From the NCBI GenBank assembly GCA_016182055.1, contig JACOYD010000054.1, positions 1-28,653 of the forward strand: DNA of 28,653 bases. Direction: 5' to 3'. Source of the stretch: Candidatus Microgenomates bacterium (GTDB lineage: Bacteria; Patescibacteriota; Microgenomatia; Levybacterales; JACOYD01). Positions within the stretch are counted from its first letter, which is position 1. Every line of letters starts with the position of its first letter. Positions 17,059-23,166 of this stretch are shown here, piece by piece. The notes beneath the pieces were generated by a model, which saw only the letters and a list, made by a program, of their open reading frames with translations, did no database searches and was not told the DNA's origin. Both the position numbers and the translations under genes were made by a program.

Positions 17059-17088
17059 ATTATATCCTAACCTGGTTCTTTTTTCCAA
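17059..17088 (-). promoter_or_regulatory. Promoter of the tRNA-Glu-like gene
   Basis: On the - strand TTGGAA (17088-17083), an 18-bp spacer and a perfect TATAAT (17064-17059) lie upstream of the tRNA 5' end, giving a leader of about 10 nt. Confidence 0.65.
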
Positions 17089-17103
17089 TAAGTAAGGGTC
17101 TAT

Positions 17104-17279
17104 TTAAGCAGTACCTGGTCCTTGGTGTAAGCCCAAGGCTTGAATTACATCATCAGCCGAATTGTAAGTTCCTTCCGGAAGCTTTGCTGCAAAAGATTTT
17201 TTATCTTCTTCTGAAAAATCCGACAAGTTATTACATGCAGCCACCAGTTGTGCTTTACGGCATTTGCTTGATCTTGCAT
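17104..17279 (-). pseudogene. Small protein gene, apparently frameshifted after the start codon
   Basis: On the - strand an excellent Shine-Dalgarno run (AAGGGGGTG, 17294-17286) stands 6 nt before an ATG at 17279. The ATG frame gives a Trp/Lys-rich nonsense-like peptide of 44 residues. The frame shifted by one base, open from the second codon to a TAA at 17104, reads like a real protein: ARSSKCRKAQLVAACNNL then SDFSEEDKKSFAAKLPEG then TYNSADDVIQALGLHQGP. One extra G after the ATG (ATG-GCA-AGA instead of ATG-CAA-GA) would join the ATG to that frame and give about 58 residues. I see either a recent one-base deletion or a sequence error. I do not recognise the family. A 7-bp inverted repeat at 17344-17359 lies upstream. 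Confidence 0.5.
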
Positions 17280-17343
17280 ATTTTTCACCCCCTTTCTAAA
17301 TTAGTAAAGTGAAATTTTTATATCAAATGTTATATTAGTTGAC

Positions 17344-17359
17344 TGTAATTAAAATTACA
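17344..17359. repeat. Operator-like palindrome upstream of the small gene
   Basis: TGTAATT-AA-AATTACA is a perfect 7-bp inverted repeat between the left island repeat and the small - strand gene. It could be a regulator site; no direct evidence. Confidence 0.4.
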
Positions 17360-17369
17360 AATATTATCT

Positions 17370-17467
17370 GTGAGCGTTTACAAAAAAATTCGAACTCGCT
17401 TTAAGTCGAATCGGTAGCCCGCCTGCGCTTTGCTCTGGCGGGCTTTTGTTCCGCTCGGCCTTCGGCC
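17370..17467 (+). repeat. 98-bp inverted repeat, left copy
   Basis: Identical base for base to the reverse complement of 28188-28285, starting GTGAGCGTTTACA and ending CGGCCTTCGGCC. It contains a 6-bp inverted repeat (ATTCGA...TCGAAT) and an intrinsic terminator. Confidence 0.95.
17416..17450 (+). terminator. Intrinsic terminator in the left repeat
   Basis: AGCCCGCC and GGCGGGCT form an 8-bp G+C-rich stem with a 13-nt loop, followed by TTTTGTT on the + strand. It would stop transcription entering the island from the left. Confidence 0.75.
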
Positions 17468-17573
17468 TCGCTCTATGTATTTTTTGCATAAGACCGAATG
17501 CGCGCGATTTTTATTATTATAGTCCCGCTAGGCGGGACAAGTAAAGCACAAAATATTTTTAAGACGAAGGCTA

Positions 17574-17582
17574 TGCTAAAAT
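17574..17582 (+). promoter_or_regulatory. Extended -10 promoter of candidate small RNA
   Basis: TG-C-TAAAAT is an extended -10 element without a convincing -35 box. Nearly the same element heads the genes at 18065 and 25533. No start codon follows at a useful distance; a set of hairpins does. Confidence 0.55.
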
Positions 17583-17588
17583 CCCATC

Positions 17589-17680
17589 AACCCACCCGCC
17601 CAAAAATGGAAGCGGCACCCCCGCTTTTGGGCGAGAGGTCGCCCTAGGGGGCGACTCGCCGATATCATCGGTTTTTTATT
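17589..17680 (+). ncRNA. Candidate structured small RNA (about 90 nt)
   Basis: Starting at the expected transcription start, three hairpins follow in 90 bases. The first pairs CGCCCAA (17597-17603) with TTGGGCG (17627-17633) and, beyond a 6-nt bulge, AAGCGG with CCGCTT. The second is GTCGCCC-TAGG-GGGCGAC (17638-17655). The third, CCGAT-ATC-ATCGG (17659-17671), is followed by TTTTTT and acts as the terminator. No open frame of note lies inside. It does not match the 4.5S, 6S, tmRNA or RNase P signatures I know. The existence of a transcript is inferred from promoter, fold and terminator only. Confidence 0.5.
17659..17680 (+). terminator. Intrinsic terminator of candidate small RNA
   Basis: CCGAT-ATC-ATCGG followed by six T residues and ATTTT. 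Confidence 0.65.
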
Positions 17681-18015
17681 TTCGCTTTACAGTCTCTGGT
17701 AATCTTTGGTTCTGTTTTATTTCCGCCTGCCGTTGCGGGGGTAATCCGCTTTTCGCCCCCGCCTTTATTATTTGTACCCCTTCTGTTTCCCACCGCTCGC
17801 TTCCCCCTCGAGGGGGAAGACTCGCAACTAATTCCGATGGCTCGAGCCGAGTATTTCTAAATTCCGAAAATAATTCTCTCGGCTCTCGCGTTTGTCGGGC
17901 TGCCTATCCGAAATAATTTTTAATTCCTAACTCCCGAAACTTTTAACTGACGGCAGCCCTCCTTTTATTCAGGTAATCCCGAAGGGGCGGGGGCGGCGGA
18001 GCCGCTTCCAAAAGC
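17681..18015. other. Hairpin-rich non-coding stretch
   Basis: I see no convincing gene on either strand here. The stretch is full of inverted repeats: GCGGGGG/CCCCCGC (17735-17762), a perfect 20-bp palindrome centred on CTCGAG (17800-17819), GAGCCGAG/CTCGGCTC (17844-17885) and GGGCTGCC/GGCAGCCC (17897-17959). Such structure suggests recombination or replication sites, or decayed repeat elements; no particular function is supported. Confidence 0.6.
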
Positions 18016-18058
18016 AATCGGCCAATTTCCACCATTCCGGCCGATTTTATGCTAAACT
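18016..18058 (+). promoter_or_regulatory. Promoter with flanking inverted repeat before the winged-helix gene
   Basis: An inverted repeat AATCGGCC-N15-GGCCGATT (18016-18046) covers the -35 region, and an extended -10, TG-C-TAAACT (18050-18058), lies six bases before the ATG at 18065. The spacing predicts a leaderless message. The repeat is placed like an operator. Confidence 0.5.
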
Positions 18059-18064
18059 GAAACT

Positions 18065-18703
18065 ATGCCCGACGATCAAAACCAAACCCCACCGCCGGAA
18101 CTAAAGCCCGAGGAAAAACCTGAAGAAAAACCGGTTGAGGAAAATCCCGAGCCGCAACAACCGGCTCCGGTCGAAGAACAGCCTGTCCCGAGCGAAATCG
18201 AGGGAAAACCTACGGAAGAAACCCCAGCAACTCCTCCGGAAACTCCGCCGGTTCCTGAAACCCTACCTTCGGCAGGAGAACAACCAAAAACTCCAGAACC
18301 ACAACCGGAAAATCCTCCCCAACAATCCGAACCACCCCAACCACCCGAAACTCCCAAAATTGAAGAGCCAAAATCAGAACCACCAAAAGAAGAAAAACCA
18401 ATCGAAACAAAAGTTCCCGAGCTAGAAAAGCCGGAAGTTAATATAGAGGAGGAAGTAAAAAAACAACTTGATGAAAAAGTTTCCGAACTTTTGAAAAAAG
18501 CAAATGAAAAAAGAAAAGAGAGACGGGAAGAAAACTTAAATCAAATTGTGGAGTTAGCAAGAAAAAAACAAATTAATAATTTGGATGTCAGAGATTTACT
18601 GCAAGTTTCTCAAAGTACTGCATCAAATTATTTGGGAGAATTAGTAAAATCCGGTAGACTAAAAGTTGAGAGGCGAGCCCGTGCAACCGACTACTCGGCC
18701 TAA
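18065..18703 (+). CDS. Pro/Glu-rich protein with C-terminal winged helix-turn-helix
   Basis: The 212-residue protein has two parts. Residues 1 to about 120 are an extreme Pro/Glu/Lys-rich, presumably disordered region with no membrane segment or signal peptide. After a charged helical linker (EEEVKKQLDEKVSELLKKAN) comes a winged-helix DNA-binding domain (about 155-212): NLNQIVELARKKQINNLDV, then RDLLQVSQSTASNYLGEL as helix-turn-helix and VKSGRLKVERRARATDYS as the wing. This C-terminal arrangement resembles MarR/ArsR-like or DUF977-like regulators. It is probably a transcription factor, perhaps acting on its own inverted repeat. It stands alone between two promoters. Target and signal are unknown. 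Confidence 0.7.
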   Translation: MPDDQNQTPPPELKPEEKPEEKPVEENPEPQQPAPVEEQPVPSEIEGKPTEETPATPPETPPVPETLPSAGEQPKTPEPQPENPPQQSEPPQPPETPKIEEPKSEPPKEEKPIETKVPELEKPEVNIEEEVKKQLDEKVSELLKKANEKRKERREENLNQIVELARKKQINNLDVRDLLQVSQSTASNYLGELVKSGRLKVERRARATDYSA

Positions 18704-18713
18704 TTTAAAAGTT

Positions 18714-18744
18714 ATGACATTGTACAAGAGTACAATGCTACAAT
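18714..18744 (+). promoter_or_regulatory. Promoter with a perfect operator palindrome before the TrpR-like gene
   Basis: ATGACA (18714-18719), a 19-bp spacer and an extended -10, TG-C-TACAAT (18736-18744), precede the gene at 18776. The spacer holds CATTGTAC-AAGA-GTACAATG (18718-18737), a perfect 8-bp inverted repeat. A protein bound there would block RNA polymerase. The leader of about 25 nt has no clear Shine-Dalgarno site. Confidence 0.7.
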
Positions 18745-18775
18745 AGTAATACGTAGTAGTGAGTGAAATCGAACT

Positions 18776-19075
18776 ATGTCAAAACCTAATTTAGAGAAAG
18801 ATAAAAAGTTAGTAGTTGATACTATTAGAAAATTAAAATCCTCAAAAGATTTATCTAGCTTTATTGATGACCTTTTAACCGAAGAAGAAATTTTAGATTT
18901 AGCTCAAAGATTAAAAATAGCTCAACTTATCCTTGCCGGAAAAAACTATGATGAAATTTCGGAGGCAGTCGGGACAAGTACCTCAACCGTTTCTAAAATA
19001 GGACAGGTTTTGAAATATGGCAAAGGTGGTTTAGAAAAAGTCTTGAAGAAAACGAAGGGAGGTGTTAAGAAATGA
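18776..19075 (+). CDS. TrpR-like (YerC/YecD family) transcriptional regulator
   Basis: The 99-residue all-helical protein matches the YerC/YecD branch of the Trp repressor superfamily: DLLTEEEILDLAQRLKIAQLILAGKNYDEISEAVGTSTSTVSKIGQVLKYG is the diagnostic core, where LTEEEI...RLKIAQLIL is the dimer helix pair and YDEISEAVGTSTSTVSKI is the helix-turn-helix. Members bind DNA as dimers, which fits the two-fold palindrome located between the -35 and -10 boxes of its own promoter, so autoregulation is likely. The ligand is unknown; a tryptophan role should not be assumed. Its TGA overlaps the ATG of the next gene. Confidence 0.85.
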   Translation: MSKPNLEKDKKLVVDTIRKLKSSKDLSSFIDDLLTEEEILDLAQRLKIAQLILAGKNYDEISEAVGTSTSTVSKIGQVLKYGKGGLEKVLKKTKGGVKK

Positions 19076-19353
19076 CCGAAGTAACTATGGCTCATATTGT
19101 AACCGGAATAATAGGCGGACTTATCAGAGCACTGGTCGGAATAACCAAGTCTTCAACATTTACACCGGAAAAGTTTCAATTTAAGTGGCAGTATTTTAGT
19201 TTTTCCCTTTTGGTTTCTGCCATTGTCGGTGTATTATCCGGCATTATTGCCGATGGAGACTGGAAAGTATCATTACTGGCAGGATATGCCGGTACTGACT
19301 TTTTAGAAAATCTTTATAGATTGAGGTTTGCGCAGTTTTTTAAGGTAAACTAA
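19072..19353 (+). CDS. Small membrane protein, coupled to the TrpR-like regulator
   Basis: The 93-residue protein has an N-terminal hydrophobic stretch (HIVTGIIGGLIRALVGI), a strong central segment (YFSFSLLVSAIVGVLSGIIA) and a weaker third one (VSLLAGYAGTDFLENLY). That pattern resembles small holin-like or phage/mobile-element membrane proteins, but I cannot name the family. The start overlaps the regulator stop (ATGA), and a strong GGGAGGTG (19058-19065) sits 6 nt before it, so its synthesis is tied to that of the regulator. An in-frame ATG at 19087 is a weaker alternative. Confidence 0.75.
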   Translation: MTEVTMAHIVTGIIGGLIRALVGITKSSTFTPEKFQFKWQYFSFSLLVSAIVGVLSGIIADGDWKVSLLAGYAGTDFLENLYRLRFAQFFKVN

Positions 19354-19513
19354 AATTTGCAAGTTTAATCAAACCGTATGAAGCTTCAGCGTACTGCTAC
19401 GTAAACTACCAGAATTTTTCAAATTATTCCATGAGAGTTTTCTAACTGCTGATTTTACTTACTATTATTTTAATAACTATTGATAATTTGATTCTTGTAA
19501 AAGTGAGAATTTA

Positions 19514-20407
19514 TTAATCGGAACTATAGCTAGTCCATTTTGACCAACTAGGTAATCTTTGCACTTCTGCTAAAATTCTCCCTGCATTTTTTTCTAGTTG
19601 CGAAGGTAAAAGCTGATTAGTAAGCCTGTAAGTAGTTTCCTGTGCGAAAGCAGAATCTAAAAGAGTTCTACTGTCTGTCGTTGATATAGGAATATGAACT
19701 CCTATGATGCTAACAGTTTCACTACGGAATCGAGGTGTTCTTTGTTCCCTTGTACCGACTTCATATTGTGAGTTAATATCTAATGTTTCTTCACCTTCCC
19801 CAGAACCCTGCTTTCTTGATATAATTATACTTAGGCTAGTTTGGGCGACATCCGGTGCATATTGAGATTCAGTTCTAGAACCACCATCCCAACTATTAAA
19901 CACTATTTCTTTTGTACGGTATCTGAAAAAGGGATATTGATGTACTAACTCAAGTCCTCCCAATCTGTCACTGTTTGTACCAAATTCAGGCTCAATAATT
20001 CTTATCCTACCTCTTCCTTCCCATACAGCCCTTTGGATATATCTTAATCTTTCTTCTACTCGAAACTCACTTAAGATTCCATTAGCTTCTGTCATAGCTG
20101 TTGCTCTCTTTTGCTCAAGTTCTCTTTGCCTCTGAGCAACTCTTGCTCTTTCTTCTGCCTCAAGTGTTGCCAAGGTAGCTTCACGATTTCTTACACTGAC
20201 CTCTTGTTGTCTTACTGTCGCTAAATGACCGCCAACTACTTGTTGAATCTTACCAGCAAAATCTGATAATTCTGGATCTGGTTGAACTTGCTGAATTTCA
20301 AATGGTAATTTGAGGAATCCTCGCAAAAATCTAGAAAAACCACCCTCGCGTCTCTGAGGAGGAATTGGTTCTCCTGCATCATTACTTCTAGGTGCTTCAG
20401 CACTCAT
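19514..20407 (-). CDS. Hypothetical coiled-coil protein
   Basis: The 297-residue protein is not recognised. It has a polar N-terminus with a PPQRREGG patch and a short amphipathic segment (FSRFLRGFLKLPFEI), then a long Arg/Glu/Gln-rich coiled coil (about 60-115), and a C-terminal half rich in beta strands and Ser/Thr (IRIIEPEFGTNSDRLGGLELV; SETVSIIGVHIPISTTDS). There is no signal peptide and no clear membrane helix. It is the only - strand gene inside the island and has its own promoter. The stretch of 160 bases between its 3' end and the preceding gene holds no clear terminator. Confidence 0.75.
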   Translation of the reverse strand: MSAEAPRSNDAGEPIPPQRREGGFSRFLRGFLKLPFEIQQVQPDPELSDFAGKIQQVVGGHLATVRQQEVSVRNREATLATLEAEERARVAQRQRELEQKRATAMTEANGILSEFRVEERLRYIQRAVWEGRGRIRIIEPEFGTNSDRLGGLELVHQYPFFRYRTKEIVFNSWDGGSRTESQYAPDVAQTSLSIIISRKQGSGEGEETLDINSQYEVGTREQRTPRFRSETVSIIGVHIPISTTDSRTLLDSAFAQETTYRLTNQLLPSQLEKNAGRILAEVQRLPSWSKWTSYSSD

Positions 20408-20416
20408 AATAAACAG

Positions 20417-20445
20417 AGTATAGCTCCATAAATGTTAAAAGTCAA
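20417..20445 (-). promoter_or_regulatory. Promoter of the coiled-coil protein gene, near-leaderless
   Basis: On the - strand TTGACT (20445-20440), a 17-bp spacer and TATACT (20422-20417) are nearly consensus. Nine bases separate the -10 box from the ATG, leaving a leader of about 3 nt. Confidence 0.8.
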
Positions 20446-20526
20446 AAAAGATTAGCCAAAACTTAATTTAATCACAAATACTTCTCATAAAGAGTTTGTT
20501 TTCTCCTATCGTTGAGCTCATCTTTC

Positions 20527-20535
20527 TGGTAGAAT
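20527..20535 (+). promoter_or_regulatory. Promoter of the restriction-modification operon, leaderless
   Basis: The extended -10 TG-G-TAGAAT lies six bases before the ATG at 20542. No good -35 box is seen at the right distance. The spacing predicts transcription from the start codon itself. Confidence 0.6.
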
Positions 20536-20541
20536 AACTCT

Positions 20542-21456
20542 ATGGCATTATTTAAAATTAGTGGCTCTGATGTCAAAAAAATTACTGCTAAGGATTTAGA
20601 TTTAGAAAAGACCCTCCAGAGCCTCTTTGAAAATAATCTCGAGGAAATTTTAAATATCGTTTTTCTTGCACACGAATACTCAACCAGTTTCGGTGGCAGA
20701 ATTGATACCCTAGGCATAGATAAAAACGGGTCACCCTGCATTATTGAATACAAGAAGAGTCAAAACGACAATGTAATCAATCAAGGACTTTCCTATTTGC
20801 GCTGGTTATTAGACCATAAAGCTGATTTTGAAATTCTGTGTCAGAGCAAAAAGATCGATATTGAAATTGATTGGGATTCACCACGCGTTATCTGTATTGC
20901 CGAAAGCTACAATAAATTTGACCTTGATACTGCCGACATTTTGCCAATCAATATTGAACTTCTACGCTATCGTATTTACGACGAAGACATTTTGTATATT
21001 GAACCAGAAAATTATCAGAAAATAAAAATCTCTACATCTAGTATAACTAAAAAAGTCAAATTTGAAAAAGAAAGGTTGGAAAAATTACAAAAAACCTATT
21101 CTGTTGATGATCACCTCAAAAATACTACTGAGAAAATCAAAGCCCTGTATTTGAAATTAAGGGAAAAGATTATTTCAATAGATGAAAGCATAAAAGAAGA
21201 GCCGAAGAAGCTCTATATTGCTTATAAATTGGCGACGAACTTTGTTGATGTTGAAGTCAGAAGTAAAGATATAAAGATTTTTCTTAATGTTAGGAGTGGG
21301 CAACTCGATGACCCTAAAAATCTTGCAAGGGATCTAACAAAACCAAAACATATTGGACATTGGGGAAATGGAGATTATGAGGTTAAGCTGGAAAATGAAA
21401 ATCAGCTAGATGAGGTATTTGAATTAATTAAGCAGAGTTACAACTTAAATAAGTAG
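20542..21456 (+). CDS. PDDEXK-like nuclease domain / DUF5655 protein
   Basis: The 304-residue protein has two parts. The N-terminal half looks like a PDDEXK nuclease of the NucS-like kind: HEYSTSFGGRIDTLGID with Asp55, then CIIEYKK with Glu69 and Lys71, then a conserved NQGLSYLRWL helix. The C-terminal part (about 195-304) matches DUF5655: LYLKLREKIISIDE, KKLYIAYKLATNFVDVEVR, NVRSGQLDDPKNLARDL and HWGNGDYEVKL. Such proteins have often been labelled 'predicted transport protein', for which this sequence gives no support. It is first in an operon with the type III methylase and restriction genes (9-base gap), so a role in DNA defence is the best inference. Confidence 0.8.
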   Translation: MALFKISGSDVKKITAKDLDLEKTLQSLFENNLEEILNIVFLAHEYSTSFGGRIDTLGIDKNGSPCIIEYKKSQNDNVINQGLSYLRWLLDHKADFEILCQSKKIDIEIDWDSPRVICIAESYNKFDLDTADILPINIELLRYRIYDEDILYIEPENYQKIKISTSSITKKVKFEKERLEKLQKTYSVDDHLKNTTEKIKALYLKLREKIISIDESIKEEPKKLYIAYKLATNFVDVEVRSKDIKIFLNVRSGQLDDPKNLARDLTKPKHIGHWGNGDYEVKLENENQLDEVFELIKQSYNLNK

Positions 21457-21465
21457 AACAATTTT

Positions 21466-23166
21466 ATGGCAAAAAGTAATCAGAAATTAGAACTTACTTG
21501 GTTTAACAAAGATAAAAGCCTTTTTTATGATTTAGATAAAAAGGAATATGTTTGGGTGGACAAGAAAGACCCAAGAGTTTCAGAACCTCGGATTTTGTTA
21601 GAAAAAGAAAGCTTTGGAGAAAGAGATTCAGAAAATATTTTGATTAAAGGCGATAATCTCCTTGCCTTAAAAGCACTTCAACAGGATTACGAAAATAGTA
21701 TAAAACTCATCTACATTGATCCCCCTTTTAATACAGGTCAAGCGTTTGAACACTATGAGGACGGACTAGAACATTCAATATGGCTAACCATGATGAGAGA
21801 TAGATTAGAACTCTTGAAAAAATTGCTCAAGCCGGAAGGTGTTATTTGGGTTCATCTTGACGATACAGAATCCCACTATTGCAGAACTTTAATGGATCAA
21901 ATCTTTGAAAGAAATAATTATTTAGCTCAAGTTGCTTATGAGAGATCAGGCAGTGCAGGGATTGGTCAAGGAGGAAGATTTTTGGTTAATACTCACGAGG
22001 TAATAGTTGCATATGCTAGAGATATAAATAAATTTTCAATAGTACAACCTCTTACTAAACAACCCCTAGAGAAAAAGGTGATGGTTCGATATAAACATAT
22101 TTTAGTTGATGTGGGGCAGAAGACTTTACTGGAAGAATTTGAAGCAAAGTCTAACAAGGAAAAAGTAAGGGTATACAAACATGTTAATTTTAAGATTAGC
22201 TCAGTTTCATTAAAAAACTTTGAGGAAAGAGAGCAAGAAATACTAGAAGAATACGTTAAATATTTTCCTAAAATTTTTAGAACCACTAATCCCCAGAAAG
22301 AGAACTCATTCCAACGAGAATTAATTTCCAAAATGGAAAAGCAGTTTTTATATTCTGTGGAGTATGTCCCGAGTCGTGGTAAATATCAAGCGAAACTGAC
22401 AACGAATTATTATTTCAACAAAGAAATTTTTGCATGGCTTAAGGATTCCGCTTTAATCCAAGACGGAAAAGTTGTTAAGCAAAACAAAATGAGTGATTTT
22501 TGGACGCACGCAGAAATACCAAAAGCGGATTTAGCAAACGAAGGAAATGTTGATTTCAGAAGGGGTAAAAAACCAGAAACATTGATTAAAAGAATTATTG
22601 ATTTATCTACTTCTGAAGGAGATTTTGTTTTAGATTCTTTTTCCGGTTCTGGAACAACGGGAGCGGTGGCACATAAAATAGGCAGGAAGTGGATAATGGT
22701 TGAAATGGGAGAACATGCCAAAACTCACATTATCCCCCGAATGAAAGCGGTAATATCTGGTAAAGATCAAGGTGGTATAAGCAAAGAAGTTGGTTGGAAA
22801 GGTGGAAGTGGGTTTAAGTATTTTGAACTGGGAGATAGTTTGTTTGTTGAGGATGATGACCTTAAACTTACAATTCTGAATCCTAAAATGTATAATGGCC
22901 CGCTTATTCGGGCAGTTTTGAAAGTAGAAGGGTTTAAACTTTTCAATCCAGACAACGGCCTACATGGAATATCTGGCAGAACTATTGCCCATGTTACAGA
23001 ACAATATTTGAACCAAAACTATATTGATGTATTATTGCGGGAAGTTGGAGATAGAGCCGATTATTTAGTTATTTATGCAAAAACAATATCAAGTAAAATT
23101 AAACTACCGGAAAATGTGGAAGTGCGGCGTATACCGGATGTGTTACTAAAGAGATTCAAAGTATGA
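21466..23166 (+). CDS. Type III restriction-modification DNA methyltransferase (Mod)
   Basis: Mod transfers methyl groups to adenine N6 and carries the target recognition domain for both modification and cleavage. The 566-residue protein has the catalytic motif IV DPPFNTG (85-91) early, a variable target-recognition region in the middle (about 150-320) and the AdoMet-binding motif I (LDSFSGSGTTG, about 389-399) late, the motif order of beta-class enzymes and of type III Mod. KGDNLLALKAL near the N-terminus is another family mark. The stop overlaps the Res start by ATGA, so the two are translated together. Confidence 0.93.
   Translation: MAKSNQKLELTWFNKDKSLFYDLDKKEYVWVDKKDPRVSEPRILLEKESFGERDSENILIKGDNLLALKALQQDYENSIKLIYIDPPFNTGQAFEHYEDGLEHSIWLTMMRDRLELLKKLLKPEGVIWVHLDDTESHYCRTLMDQIFERNNYLAQVAYERSGSAGIGQGGRFLVNTHEVIVAYARDINKFSIVQPLTKQPLEKKVMVRYKHILVDVGQKTLLEEFEAKSNKEKVRVYKHVNFKISSVSLKNFEEREQEILEEYVKYFPKIFRTTNPQKENSFQRELISKMEKQFLYSVEYVPSRGKYQAKLTTNYYFNKEIFAWLKDSALIQDGKVVKQNKMSDFWTHAEIPKADLANEGNVDFRRGKKPETLIKRIIDLSTSEGDFVLDSFSGSGTTGAVAHKIGRKWIMVEMGEHAKTHIIPRMKAVISGKDQGGISKEVGWKGGSGFKYFELGDSLFVEDDDLKLTILNPKMYNGPLIRAVLKVEGFKLFNPDNGLHGISGRTIAHVTEQYLNQNYIDVLLREVGDRADYLVIYAKTISSKIKLPENVEVRRIPDVLLKRFKV

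Noticed and set aside
16907..17103. Island attachment site in the tRNA 3' end
   Set aside because: The tRNA 3' end faces the pilin gene, away from the island, and no direct repeat of the tRNA end is visible on the far side.
17589..18015. RNase P RNA, tmRNA or 6S RNA in the hairpin-rich stretch
   Set aside because: None of the conserved sequence blocks of these RNAs could be found on either strand.
18076..18410. Long open frames antisense or shifted within the Pro/Glu-rich gene
   Set aside because: They are by-products of the biased CCX/GAX codons; the Gly/Ser-rich antisense product has no sensible features.
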